Assembly (NCBI GenBank): GCA_018436725.1
Contig: JAHDKT010000044.1
Coordinates: 1-64,000 of the forward strand
From: Synergistaceae bacterium
GTDB taxonomy: Bacteria; Synergistota; Synergistia; Synergistales; Aminobacteriaceae
Length of the DNA stretch: 64,000 nucleotides
Direction of reading: 5' to 3'
Below are positions 34,025-42,791 of this stretch, piece by piece (position 1 is the first letter of the stretch; every line of letters begins with the position of its first letter). The notes beneath the pieces are model-generated. The model did no database searches, was not told the origin of the DNA, and worked only from the letters and a program-made list of their open reading frames with translations. A program made the translations under genes and the position numbers.

Positions 34025-34786
34025 TCAGTGCATAGCCAAGCCCCCGTCTACGACGATCATGGAGCCGGTTATGAATTGAGAATTATCCGACGCCAAAAAC
34101 GCAACGAGTTCTCCCAGTTTTTCCGGCTCTCCGGCAGTTTTTAAAATCAGCTTCTCCTTCACTGAAGAGATGAAATCCTCTCCATGGATACTGGTCAGCG
34201 GCGTAACGTGCAATCCGGGGGCGATAGTGTTCACATGAATACCGAAGTCGCCCAACTCTCTGGCGAGAGCCTTCGTCATGCCGGAAACACCTGCTTTGGC
34301 CGTGGCGTAGGCGCTTCTTCCCAAAAGACCTCCTCCGATAAGCCCGGCGACGGACGAGATATTGATAATTTTTCCGCTCCTTTGGAGAATCATTTGCTCC
34401 ATCACCATTTTACAACAATAAAACACGCTATTCAGATTCAGTTCGATCTGTTTTTTCCATGAATCGGCATCATGATCTCTGAATCCCATGGGAATTTTCC
34501 CTCCCCCGGCGCAGTTCACCAGAACATCGACTTTCCCGAATGCGTCGACGATCTTAGTTCCCGTTTCCATGAGAAGAGCGTAGTTTGTTACATCTGCGGC
34601 ATAAGTGCGTATTCGAACATTATATGCTTTCTCAAGCCGCTGTTGTATTTCGGAAAGCCCCTCCTGGTTAATATCAAGCAGAGCCACCCCGGCGCCGTGA
34701 AAGGCAAGCCTGTCGGCGATAGCCGCTCCAATTCCGCTGGCAGCGCCGGTTACGACTGCAACTTTATCTTTTAACAACAAATTCAC
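34025..34786 (-). CDS. SDR family NAD(P)-dependent oxidoreductase
   Basis: A 253-residue classical short-chain dehydrogenase. Cofactor motif TGAASGIG is near residue 12, NCAGG follows, and the catalytic set is Ser in NISSVAG and YATAK. It would oxidise a hydroxyl or reduce a keto group in the cytoplasm. Candidate substrates include hydroxy acids imported by the TRAP system that follows, or acetoin/diacetyl given the dehydrogenase complex upstream; sequence does not decide. I use GTG 34786, with AGGGGA upstream; GTG 34792 is equally open. It follows the ArsC-like gene after 18 nt. Confidence 0.88.
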   Translation of the reverse strand: MNLLLKDKVAVVTGAASGIGAAIADRLAFHGAGVALLDINQEGLSEIQQRLEKAYNVRIRTYAADVTNYALLMETGTKIVDAFGKVDVLVNCAGGGKIPMGFRDHDADSWKKQIELNLNSVFYCCKMVMEQMILQRSGKIINISSVAGLIGGGLLGRSAYATAKAGVSGMTKALARELGDFGIHVNTIAPGLHVTPLTSIHGEDFISSVKEKLILKTAGEPEKLGELVAFLASDNSQFITGSMIVVDGGLAMH

Positions 34787-34804
34787 ACCCACTTCCCCTC
34801 GCTT

Positions 34805-35260
34805 TCAGGAGTTTACGGATTTTTCGTTCGCGAATTGAATAAACTCCTTCACTTTCCCCAAAATCAGATCCCGAATCCTCCGCGCGCCTTCGAGTTTTTC
34901 CTCTTCCGAACCCTCAAGCGCGGCCGGATCGTCGAAGGGCCAGTCGAGGCGTTCGACAAGCATACCGGGGAATATCGGACACTTGTCCGCCTTCGCCTTG
35001 TCGCAGACGGCGACGACATAGTGGTACGTCTTTCCGGCGACATAGAGGTCGAACACCTTCTTCACCGTATTACCGGATATATCCAGGCCGATCTCTTTCA
35101 TCACCGCCGCAGCGAGCGGATTGATTCCGGGGCCTGCTTCGAGCCCCGCGCTCTCCGCCTCGAAACGCCCCTCGCCCAGCGAATTCAAGAACGCCTCCGC
35201 CATCTGGCTCCTCGCAGTATTCTGACCGCAGACAAAAAGCACTCGTATCGTTGTCCTCAT
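34805..35260 (-). CDS. Arsenate reductase/low-molecular-weight phosphatase-like protein, atypical motif
   Basis: A 151-residue LMW-phosphatase-fold protein. The P-loop reads CGQNTARSQ (residues 11-19); thioredoxin-linked arsenate reductases usually have CTGNSCRSQ, so the second loop cysteine is Ala here. A distal pair is present as CDKAKADKCP with one residue more between the cysteines than usual. Catalytic Cys and Arg remain, so phosphatase or arsenate reductase activity is possible but unproven. No arsenic transporter or ArsR regulator lies nearby; it sits between E3 and the SDR gene. Confidence 0.75.
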   Translation of the reverse strand: MRTTIRVLFVCGQNTARSQMAEAFLNSLGEGRFEAESAGLEAGPGINPLAAAVMKEIGLDISGNTVKKVFDLYVAGKTYHYVVAVCDKAKADKCPIFPGMLVERLDWPFDDPAALEGSEEEKLEGARRIRDLILGKVKEFIQFANEKSVNS

Positions 35261-35359
35261 CTGTTCTCTCTCCTCCCGTGTCGTCGGATGATCCGCCGAT
35301 ACTCTACCATCTGGGAAGAAGCGCTGGTGTTACAAACATGTAAAAGATCGTACCGAATC

Positions 35360-36763
35360 TTATGCCTTCTTCGGCAGCGAGATCGCTCGCCCCTGGGCGG
35401 CCATCGCCGCCTCGAGCAGCGCCTCGCCGACCGTCGGGTGCGCGTGGATCGTGGTGACGATCTCGTCCACGGTCGCCTCCAGCCGCAGCGCCAGCCCGCC
35501 CTGCGCGATGAGGTCGGTGGCCCTCGGGCCGATGATGTGGACGCCGAGGATCTCGTCGTACTTCTGGTCGACGACGTACTTCACCATGCCGTCGCTCTCG
35601 TTCATGATGATGCTCTTCCCGTTCGCCATCAGCGGAAAGCGGCCGATCTTGACGCGATGCCCCCTGCTCTTCGCCTCGCTCTCGCTCAAGCCGACCGAGG
35701 CGATCTCGGGAGCCGTGTAGACGGCGCTGGGAACAGTCTTGTAGTCCATGTCGACCGCGTGTCCCATGATGTTCTCCGCCGCGACCTCTCCCTCGCGGGA
35801 GGCGACGTGCGCCAGCATGATATGCGACGCGCAGTCTCCGATCGCGTAGATTCCCTTCAGCGACGTCTCCATCCGGCAGTTCGCCTTCACCCGGGCCCCG
35901 TCGAAGGCGATTCCGAGCCGGTCGAGCCCCAGGCCTTTCGTGACGGGTCGGCGACCGACGGAGACAAGCACCTTTTCCGCGTCGAGGACGAGCGGTCCTG
36001 CGGGCGTCTCCACCCTCACGGCCAGCTCCTTCCCCTTCTTCTCCACGCCGACGACCTTGGAATTGGTATGGAAGGCGACGCCCTTTCGCAGGAGTACGCC
36101 CTTGAGTATCTGGACGATCTCCCCGTCGAGCATCGGAAGGATCTCGGGAAGCATTTCGATCACCGTCACCTTCGCGCCGAAAGACGCGAAGATGGAGGCG
36201 AACTCCATCCCGATAACGCCGCCGCCCACGAGGACGACCGATTTCGGGAGACGCTCCAGCGAGAGCGCTCCGGTGCTCGTGATCACGCCGTCGAGATCGA
36301 ACCCGTGAACGGGCGGAACCACAGGCTCCGAGCCCGTCGCCACGATGACCGCGTCGGCGGAAACCGACTCCTTCGAGCCGTCCTTTTTCGTCACGGCGAT
36401 TTCCTTCGGCGTGACGAACGACGCCTCCCCCTCGACGATGCGAACGGCGTTGCTGCGCAACAGCGTCCCGACGCCGCCGACGAGCGTATCCACGACGGCC
36501 TTCTTCCGGGCCATGAGCCCGTCCCAATCAACGGCCACGTTGTCGGCCTTCAGGCCGATCATCGCGCCCTCCTTCGCCGCGGTGAATACCTCCGCGGTAT
36601 GCAGCAGCACCTTCGTCGGAATGCAGCCGACGTTGAGGCAGACGCCGCCGAGGGCGTTTTTTTCGACGATGGTCGTCTCCGCGCCGAGCTGGGCGGCCCG
36701 GATAGCCGCGACGTATCCGCCGGGGCCCGCGCCGAGGATAACGACTTTTTTCCGCGCTTCCAT
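35360..36763 (-). CDS. lpdA: Dihydrolipoyl dehydrogenase (E3)
   Basis: A 467-residue flavoprotein that reoxidises the dihydrolipoyl arm of E2 with NAD+. It has the FAD motif GAGPGGYVAAIRAAQLG (residues 11-27), the redox disulfide GGVCLNVGCIPTK (about 39-51), an NAD-binding VGGGVIGMEFA and the C-terminal HAHPTVGE with the active-site His-Glu pair. There is no N-terminal lipoyl domain. It follows the E2 gene by 21 nt and completes the E1-E2-E3 set of this locus. Confidence 0.95.
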   Translation of the reverse strand: MEARKKVVILGAGPGGYVAAIRAAQLGAETTIVEKNALGGVCLNVGCIPTKVLLHTAEVFTAAKEGAMIGLKADNVAVDWDGLMARKKAVVDTLVGGVGTLLRSNAVRIVEGEASFVTPKEIAVTKKDGSKESVSADAVIVATGSEPVVPPVHGFDLDGVITSTGALSLERLPKSVVLVGGGVIGMEFASIFASFGAKVTVIEMLPEILPMLDGEIVQILKGVLLRKGVAFHTNSKVVGVEKKGKELAVRVETPAGPLVLDAEKVLVSVGRRPVTKGLGLDRLGIAFDGARVKANCRMETSLKGIYAIGDCASHIMLAHVASREGEVAAENIMGHAVDMDYKTVPSAVYTAPEIASVGLSESEAKSRGHRVKIGRFPLMANGKSIIMNESDGMVKYVVDQKYDEILGVHIIGPRATDLIAQGGLALRLEATVDEIVTTIHAHPTVGEALLEAAMAAQGRAISLPKKA

Positions 36764-36784
36764 GGATACTCCCCTCCGTCCTCT

Positions 36785-38074
36785 CTACAAAAGAAGGAGC
36801 CAGGGGTTCTCGACGAACTCTTTTATGCGGGCGAGGAATCGCGCCGCCTCCGCGCCGTCGAGAATCCGGTGGTCCGCTACCAGGCAGAGCGCCGACATCG
36901 GGCGCACGACGATTTCGCCGTCCACGACGACGGGCTTCTCCACGATGGCGTTCACGCCGAGGATGCACGCCTCGGGAGGGTTCACTATCGGCGTGAAGCT
37001 CTGCATGCCGAACATTCCCAGGTTGGTGATGGTGAACGTACCGCCCTGCATGGAATCGAGTGCGAGCGAGCCGCTCCGCGCCTGTTCGACGAGCAGATCC
37101 GTCTCCTCGGCGATGCGCATGAGGCTCTTCGACTGCGCGGCCTTCACATTGGGAACGAGCAGGCCGCCCTGGATCGAAACCGCAAGGCCGATGTTCGCGT
37201 TTCCGTGCATCACGATCGCGTCCCCGTCGAACGATGCGTTCGCCAGAGGCATCTCCTTCAGCGCGGCGGCGCAGATCTTCATCAGGATATGATTGTAGGA
37301 GATCTTGACGCCTTTCCTGGAGGCTTCGTCCTTCACCTTGTTTCTGAAGGCGACGAGCGCGGAGAAGTCCGCCTCGACGGTGAAGGTCACCGAGGGGACG
37401 GTGGCGTTGCTCAAACTCATCCGCTCGGCGATGACCTTCCGCATCGGCGTCAGCGGAACGCGTACATCTTCGGCCTCGGGAGCGGCGACGGCGGCGCGGA
37501 GAACATCCTCCTTCATCACGCGACCGTCCTTGCGCACGGAAGCCATGTCGACGCCCAGCTCCGCCGCCATCTTCGCAGCCACCGGGCTCGCCTTGACGGA
37601 AAAAGTCCCGGCCGCCGCAGCAGCGTCCACATCTTTCCGGACGATGCGCCCCGACGGCCCCGAACCTGCGACGAGCGCAAGATCGATTCCCGCCTCGCGT
37701 GCGGTTTTGCGCGCAAGCGGCGTCGCGCGGACGGCGCCTGCGGAAGCTTTTTCAACAACGGCCGTAACCGGAGAAATCTTCGTTTCAGCCGCTTCGGCGG
37801 GGGGCGCTTCCCGCACGCTGCCGGCAACCGTTTCGCCCGAGACGCCGATATAGGCAAGCACCTCGCCGACGGGGACGTCCTTCCCTTCGGGGACGAGCAC
37901 CTTCAGCAAAATTCCCTCGGACGGCGCCTCCACGTCGAAGGTGAGCTTGTCCGTAGCGACCACCATCAGGATTTCTCCTTTGCCGACGGTTTCTCCCTCT
38001 TTCTTTCGCCACTGGGAGACGACTCCGGTATTCATTGTCAGCCCGAGCTTGGGCATTGTTACGGGTGAAGCCAT
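36785..38074 (-). CDS. Dihydrolipoamide acyltransferase (E2) with two peripheral subunit-binding domains
   Basis: A 429-residue core subunit of a 2-oxoacid or acetoin dehydrogenase complex. It has one lipoyl domain (residues 1-78, lipoylated Lys43 in ATDKLTF), a linker, two successive E3/E1-binding domains (about 116-151, ending GPSGRIVRKDVDAA, and 161-195, ending RKDGRVMKEDVLRA) and a catalytic domain with DHRILDG near the C-terminus. Most E2 chains have one binding domain, so two is unusual. Acyl specificity is not readable. It is encoded after the TRAP genes and before E3. Confidence 0.93.
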   Translation of the reverse strand: MASPVTMPKLGLTMNTGVVSQWRKKEGETVGKGEILMVVATDKLTFDVEAPSEGILLKVLVPEGKDVPVGEVLAYIGVSGETVAGSVREAPPAEAAETKISPVTAVVEKASAGAVRATPLARKTAREAGIDLALVAGSGPSGRIVRKDVDAAAAAGTFSVKASPVAAKMAAELGVDMASVRKDGRVMKEDVLRAAVAAPEAEDVRVPLTPMRKVIAERMSLSNATVPSVTFTVEADFSALVAFRNKVKDEASRKGVKISYNHILMKICAAALKEMPLANASFDGDAIVMHGNANIGLAVSIQGGLLVPNVKAAQSKSLMRIAEETDLLVEQARSGSLALDSMQGGTFTITNLGMFGMQSFTPIVNPPEACILGVNAIVEKPVVVDGEIVVRPMSALCLVADHRILDGAEAARFLARIKEFVENPWLLLL

Positions 38075-38131
38075 TCATGAACCCCTCCTTTTAAAAGAAC
38101 GAAAGAACACACTCCGCGAGACGGGAGTCCC

Positions 38132-39430
38132 CTACATCATGCCCAGCAGGCGCGGCAGAAAGAGCGCGACTCCGGGGAAGACGGTGACGACCGCGAGAGC
38201 AAGAACGGACGCGACGAGCAGCGGAACGGCGGGGCGGCTGATCTGCTCCATCGTGAGGCCGCTTATCCTCGCTCCCACGTAGAGGTTGACAGCCACCGGC
38301 GGCGTCACCTGGCCGATCGCCATGTTGATGGTCATCATCACGCCGAACCAGATGGGATCCCAGCCGAACGTCACGATGACGGGCGCGAGGATCGGCAGGA
38401 AGACGTAGGCGATGGAGATCGCGTCGAGCAGCATCCCGGCGAAGAGCAGGATGATGTTTATCATGAGCAGGATGACCAGCGGATTCTCCGAGATGCCCAG
38501 AAGAAGCGCCGCGATCTTGTCGATGAGCCCCACCGTCGCGCCGAGCCACGAATAGAGCCCCGCGCAGGTGACCACGATCATGACGACCGACGTCCCCGCG
38601 ACCGTCTCGCGGAGAATGTCGTAGAGCATCCGCAGGGTAAGGCTGCGGTAGATGAAGACGCCGACGAAGAGCCCGTAAAAGACGGCGACGGCCGCCGCCT
38701 CGGTTGGCGTAAAGATACCTCCGTAGATTCCGCCGAGGATAATAACGGGGGTGAAGAGCCCCCAGAACGCTTCTCTCAACGCATGGAGCACCTCGGAGGC
38801 GGAACCGCGCGGCGCGCCCCTGTAGCCGCGCTTCTTGCTGATGATCCAGACCGCGACGCAGAGGAATCCGGCGACGACGATGCCGGGGACGACGCCCGCC
38901 GCGAAGAGCGTGCCCACCGACTGCTGCATGATGTCCCCGTAGACGATGAAGGAGATGCTCGGCGGGATGATGATCGCGAGCCCGGCCGCCACGGAGACGA
39001 CTGCGGTGGCGAACGCCTTGTCGTACCCGGCCTCCGCCATGCCGGGGATCAGAATAAGGCCGAGGGCGGCGACCGTCGCCGGACCGGAGCCGCTTACGGC
39101 GCCCCAGAACGCGGCCACGATGACCGTTGCAACGGCAAGGCCGCCCGTCATATCGCCCACGAGCTGCTTGATGAGGGCGATGATGCGTTCGGCGATGCCG
39201 ACTTTTTCCATGATGACTCCGGCGAGGATAAAAAAGGGTATCGCAAGAAGCGGAAATTTCGCGATGCCGGAGAAGAAACTATAAGAAAGCATCTGGTACC
39301 CGAGATCCCAGTTCCAGACCACGAAGATGGCGGCGGACCCGAGGGCGACCGCGATGGGTACTCTCAAAAGCAGAGGGACGATGAACAGGACGATCGTCCA
39401 GAATGCGGGTTCACGAAGCAAAGACTCCAT
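38132..39430 (-). CDS. TRAP transporter large permease subunit (DctM type), system 3
   Basis: A 432-residue polytopic inner-membrane protein. Family features are IPFFILAGVIMEKVG, AFWGAVSGSGPATVAALG, PPSISFIVYG and GQVTPPVAVNLYVG. It forms the channel of the TRAP importer sandwiched between E1/PPC and E2/E3 genes. The small subunit ends 12 nt upstream. The substrate is probably the 2-oxoacid or acetoin-like compound used by the dehydrogenase complex, inferred only from position. Confidence 0.93.
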   Translation of the reverse strand: MESLLREPAFWTIVLFIVPLLLRVPIAVALGSAAIFVVWNWDLGYQMLSYSFFSGIAKFPLLAIPFFILAGVIMEKVGIAERIIALIKQLVGDMTGGLAVATVIVAAFWGAVSGSGPATVAALGLILIPGMAEAGYDKAFATAVVSVAAGLAIIIPPSISFIVYGDIMQQSVGTLFAAGVVPGIVVAGFLCVAVWIISKKRGYRGAPRGSASEVLHALREAFWGLFTPVIILGGIYGGIFTPTEAAAVAVFYGLFVGVFIYRSLTLRMLYDILRETVAGTSVVMIVVTCAGLYSWLGATVGLIDKIAALLLGISENPLVILLMINIILLFAGMLLDAISIAYVFLPILAPVIVTFGWDPIWFGVMMTINMAIGQVTPPVAVNLYVGARISGLTMEQISRPAVPLLVASVLALAVVTVFPGVALFLPRLLGMM

Positions 39431-39442
39431 CTCTCGTCCCTC

Positions 39443-39913
39443 CTAGAACTCGTTTTTGCGAAGCGTTTCCATAGTCGCCTGCAGAATGCGGATGAAGATG
39501 AGCACCGAAAAGACGGGCAGGGCGATCGTGTAGTAGTAGACGGGTATGGCGAGCGACGGCGAGGTGACCGAGAGATCGATCTCGTCCATGACCTGGACAT
39601 AGCCCAGGTACGCGAGGAGCGCGAAGAAGACGAGCGACATGCCTGCCGCTGCGTAGAAACAGAACTTCCTCCCCGTGCGGGGGAGCTTGTCGTAGAGGAA
39701 CGTCATGCTCAGATTCGCCCCCTTCTTGAAGGCGATCGCAGTCCCCAGCATGACGAGCCATACGAAGAGGTTGATGGTCACCTCTTCGGTGAACGCGAGC
39801 GCGTAGAAGATGAAGTAGCGGGTGACGACGTTGGCGAACGTGATCACCGCCATCACAAGGAGAATCACGGATCCGAGAAGCTCTTCGAAGTTATCGAATA
39901 TTTTTTTTACCAT
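39443..39913 (-). CDS. TRAP transporter small permease subunit (DctQ type), system 3
   Basis: A 156-residue protein with four membrane segments and the motif EEVTINLFVWLVMLGTAIAF in the middle. It links receptor and large permease. It is separated from the receptor gene by 184 nt that contain two strong G/C hairpins and a ten-C run. Start ATG 39913 has AGGGATTGG upstream, a modest ribosome site, consistent with lower expression than the receptor. Confidence 0.9.
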   Translation of the reverse strand: MVKKIFDNFEELLGSVILLVMAVITFANVVTRYFIFYALAFTEEVTINLFVWLVMLGTAIAFKKGANLSMTFLYDKLPRTGRKFCFYAAAGMSLVFFALLAYLGYVQVMDEIDLSVTSPSLAIPVYYYTIALPVFSVLIFIRILQATMETLRKNEF

Positions 39914-40024
39914 TTAGGCCAATCCCTTCTGAGAAAAGACTCCGGTGATTCCTCCCCCACGCGTCCCGCAGGCATCTTCTCCGGAGAGCGAACGAAGACG
40001 CATACGGGGAGGAAGGAAGAGAAG

Positions 40025-40072
40025 GCCCCCCGGCAGCCGCCGGGGGCTCGGGGGGAGCCTCTCCCCCCCCCC
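40025..40072 (-). other. Tandem G/C hairpins and ten-C tract between DctP and DctQ, system 3
   Basis: CCCCCGGC/GCCGGGGG (40027-40034 with 40039-40046) is followed by GGGGGGAG/CTCCCCCC (40050-40057 with 40061-40068), and the latter runs into a ten-C homopolymer (40063-40072; G10 in the transcript). The pair lies in the receptor-permease gap and probably limits transcription or decay into the permease genes. Confidence 0.55.
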
Positions 40073-40097
40073 CGAGGTCGCAAACACCCGCGCCGCG

Positions 40098-41171
40098 CTA
40101 CTTCGCCACGGCCGCCATATCGGCTTCGGCGGCGTCGACGATCGCGTCGCCTATCTTGGAACGCCACTCCTTGACTACGGGGGCCGTCTTGTCGGCGAAC
40201 GCCTTGACTTCTTCGGGCGTCAGAATGGCGACCTTCATGCCGACTTCGGCCAGCGTCTTGTGCCACTGGGTGATCTCCGGCAGCTTCCCGATGCTCTCGA
40301 GGTACTTATGCGCCGTGCCGTCGTCGAGGCTGATGCGGGCAAGGGCGATCATGTACTTTCCGGCTTCGACCGCGGCTTCCTGAATCATCTTCTGATCCTC
40401 GGCGGAGAAGGACTTCCAGACGCCGGGGTTCACGACGTACATCGTCGGATCGACTACATAGTGCCACTCGGTGACGAACTTGTGGTACTCGTGCATTTTC
40501 ACGGGGTAGAACGTGCTGATGGGGTTCTCCTGCCCGTCCACGACGCCCTGCTGGATGGCCGCCATGGTGTCGCTCCAGTTCATTGTCACCGGGTTGGCGC
40601 CGATCGCCCTGAACGCGTCGAGGAAGATCGGGCTGCCTACTACGCGGATCTTCATCCCCTCGAGATCCTGAGGCGTACGGATCTCCTTCTTGGAGTTCGT
40701 CAGCTCGCGGAAGCCGTTCTCTCCCCATGCGAGAAACTTCACTCCCTTGTCTTCGACGGCTTTGACGATCATCTCGCCCGATTTTCCTGCCTTGATAGCG
40801 TCGAGCGCGGCGTACTTGTCGGGCTGGTTGGCGATGAAGAAGGGAAGAGCGAAAAGATTCAGTTCCACAAGCTGAGGCGAATAGTTGATGGACGACTGCA
40901 CCGCGAAGTCGATCGTTCCGTTCCGGACGAGCATGAAGGCGTTCGTCTGCGCTCCGGTGGTAAGCTGAGAGCCGGGGTAGACCTTTATATTGATCTTTCC
41001 GCCGCTCCGCTCTCTCACGAGATCGGTGAAGTACACGGCGCCCATGCCCCAGGACGTGGTAAGGCTGGGAACTATGTCGAGCTTGTACTCGGCTTTGTAG
41101 GCCGCGAAGGCCGGGACGGAGAACGCGCAGAGAACTGTGACAAGTGCGAGCAGCGTAACAAGTTTTTTCAT
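40098..41171 (-). CDS. TRAP transporter solute-binding protein (DctP type), system 3
   Basis: A 357-residue periplasmic receptor with a clear signal peptide ending near SVPAFA. The ligand-binding core reads GMKIRVVGSPIFLDAFRAIG (about residues 172-191), with the conserved arginine for a carboxylate or polar group, then IQQGVVDGQENPI. It is encoded after the PPC protein and before its permease subunits, within the dehydrogenase-complex array. A TACAAT box lies about 130 nt upstream, but its -35 is weak, so an internal promoter is possible, not shown. Confidence 0.92.
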   Translation of the reverse strand: MKKLVTLLALVTVLCAFSVPAFAAYKAEYKLDIVPSLTTSWGMGAVYFTDLVRERSGGKINIKVYPGSQLTTGAQTNAFMLVRNGTIDFAVQSSINYSPQLVELNLFALPFFIANQPDKYAALDAIKAGKSGEMIVKAVEDKGVKFLAWGENGFRELTNSKKEIRTPQDLEGMKIRVVGSPIFLDAFRAIGANPVTMNWSDTMAAIQQGVVDGQENPISTFYPVKMHEYHKFVTEWHYVVDPTMYVVNPGVWKSFSAEDQKMIQEAAVEAGKYMIALARISLDDGTAHKYLESIGKLPEITQWHKTLAEVGMKVAILTPEEVKAFADKTAPVVKEWRSKIGDAIVDAAEADMAAVAK

Positions 41172-41305
41172 CTTCTTACCTCCTGAGTGATGAGTAACGA
41201 CTTCCCCTGTTCGGAATAGCGCCTTTCCCCCACAGTCCGTACGTCAGCGGAACAACCACCTCCCCGGCACGCGAGTTTCATCTCCGTGAGTATTGTAACG
41301 CAAAA

Positions 41306-41797
41306 TCACTGTTTCGGAAAAATTTTAAAAAGCACAAACCCTGTCTCCTCGTCGAACGAACGCCGGAGTTCCGCCCCGTCGAAAACGTCGATCACAATCT
41401 CCGCGGTGGCGAGGACGCGGTTGTTCCCCGTATCCGCCAGGTGCCCCGCAAGCGGCCGCAGATCCTCTCCGGCAACCTGCGCGTGCAGGTGGATCGAAAG
41501 CTCCTGCTTCTCGTCGTCCCGGCCGAAAACCCCCTGCACCGCGATAAGTTCAAGCGGCCCCTCGACGGTCCTGGGCTCAAGGTACACAACTCGCCCAGGA
41601 TTCGCCGGATCCGGCGTCACGCAGACGAGACTCGCCGTGCGCAGACTCCCGATCATCGTCGCAATACGCCCGGACCTCAGCTCGTGGCGTTCGCACACCG
41701 CCCGCAGTCCGCCGAAGAGATCCTCGCCCGGCGCAAGACGGACGAGGACGGTCCGACCGATCGAAGCGACCGCCGATGAAACGCGCTCCGTCTCCAC
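41306..41797 (-). CDS. PPC (DUF296) domain protein
   Basis: A 163-residue single-domain protein of the PPC/DUF296 fold. LAPGEDLFGGLRAVCERHEL (residues about 21-40), the GSLRTASL loop and a cluster around HLHAQVAGED are family-typical; the histidines often bind metal. In plants the fold is joined to AT-hook DNA-binding motifs, while bacterial forms are trimeric and of uncertain role. No DNA-binding extension is seen here. It lies 9 nt after E1 beta and before the TRAP receptor, so a role as sensor or accessory in this pathway is plausible. Confidence 0.82.
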   Translation of the reverse strand: METERVSSAVASIGRTVLVRLAPGEDLFGGLRAVCERHELRSGRIATMIGSLRTASLVCVTPDPANPGRVVYLEPRTVEGPLELIAVQGVFGRDDEKQELSIHLHAQVAGEDLRPLAGHLADTGNNRVLATAEIVIDVFDGAELRRSFDEETGFVLFKIFPKQ

Positions 41798-41806
41798 GGC
41801 GACCGC

Positions 41807-42778
41807 CTACATCATCGTCCGGACGGCGGCGGCGATCTTCTCCGGAGTGATCCGGTACGCCTGCTCCAGCGGACGCGCGAAAGGCACCGGAGTGAACGGA
41901 GCGCCGACTCGCACGATGGGCGCGTCGAGACAGTCGATCGCCTCTTCGGCGACGATGGCCGCGATCTCCGCGCCGACCCCGCCCTGTTTTACGGCTTCGT
42001 GCGCAATGGCGAGGCGGGTGGTCTTCGCCACCGATTCCAGGATCGTCTCCTTGTCCAGCGGCGAGATCGTCCGCAGGTCGACCAGTTCGACGCTGATTCC
42101 GTCCTTCTCCAGCATCTCCGCGGCCTTGACGCAAAGGTTCATGGTCATGGAGTACGAGACGAGCGTCACGTCGTTGCCCTCCTTCAGGACCTTCGCCTTG
42201 CCGATGGGCGTCAGGTAGTCTCCTTCGGGAACTTCGCCCTTCATGGAGAAGAGCGCCTTGTGCTCGAAATAGATGATAGGGTTGTCGTCGCGGATGGACG
42301 CCTTCAGCAACCCCTTCGCGTCGGCGGGGTTCGACGGGATGACGACCTTGAGTCCGGGGATATGCATGAAGAAGGCTTCGAGCGACTGGGAATGCTGCGC
42401 CGCAGCCTGATTAACGAGGCCGTCCGGCGCCCGAAGCACCATGGAGACGGGCTTCTGCGCGCCGAACATGTAGTAGATCTTCGCCATCTGGTTGTAGATC
42501 TCGTCGAAGCAGACTCCGGCGAAGTCCGCGAAGTGCATGTCCGCGACCGGGCGCATTCCGCCGAGCGCGGCGCCTACGCAGGCTCCGACGATGGCCGTCT
42601 CGCTGATGGGGGTATCCATCACGCGATCGGTACCGAACTTATCGGGAAGGCCCTTGAACTGACCGAAAATGCCCCCCTGACGGGCGATATCCTCGCCCAT
42701 GACGAAGACCCGTTCGTCCCGGGCCATCTCCTCTTCCATCGCCTCCAGCGTCGCCTGGGAAAAAGTGATTGTTCTCAT
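41807..42778 (-). CDS. 2-oxoacid/acetoin dehydrogenase complex E1 beta subunit
   Basis: A 323-residue TPP-dependent E1 beta chain. It opens with ITFSQATLEAMEEEMARDERV, has the DTPISETAIVGACVGAALGG segment that packs on alpha, and ends with the transketolase C-terminal domain (EAVKQGGVGAEIAA). With E1 alpha it decarboxylates a 2-oxoacid or cleaves acetoin and loads the acyl group on E2. Start ATG 42778, with AAGGCGGTGG upstream; the in-frame ATG at 42811 lies inside E1 alpha. Pyruvate, branched-chain 2-oxoacids and acetoin are all possible. Confidence 0.93.
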   Translation of the reverse strand: MRTITFSQATLEAMEEEMARDERVFVMGEDIARQGGIFGQFKGLPDKFGTDRVMDTPISETAIVGACVGAALGGMRPVADMHFADFAGVCFDEIYNQMAKIYYMFGAQKPVSMVLRAPDGLVNQAAAQHSQSLEAFFMHIPGLKVVIPSNPADAKGLLKASIRDDNPIIYFEHKALFSMKGEVPEGDYLTPIGKAKVLKEGNDVTLVSYSMTMNLCVKAAEMLEKDGISVELVDLRTISPLDKETILESVAKTTRLAIAHEAVKQGGVGAEIAAIVAEEAIDCLDAPIVRVGAPFTPVPFARPLEQAYRITPEKIAAAVRTMM

Positions 42779-42791
42779 CCTGTCCACCGCC

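Noticed and set aside
34835-38068. 1077-codon open frame on the plus strand opposite ArsC-like, E3 and E2 genes
   Set aside because: It spans three real genes and their gaps on the other strand, is low in hydrophobic residues and shows no motif; a compositional shadow.
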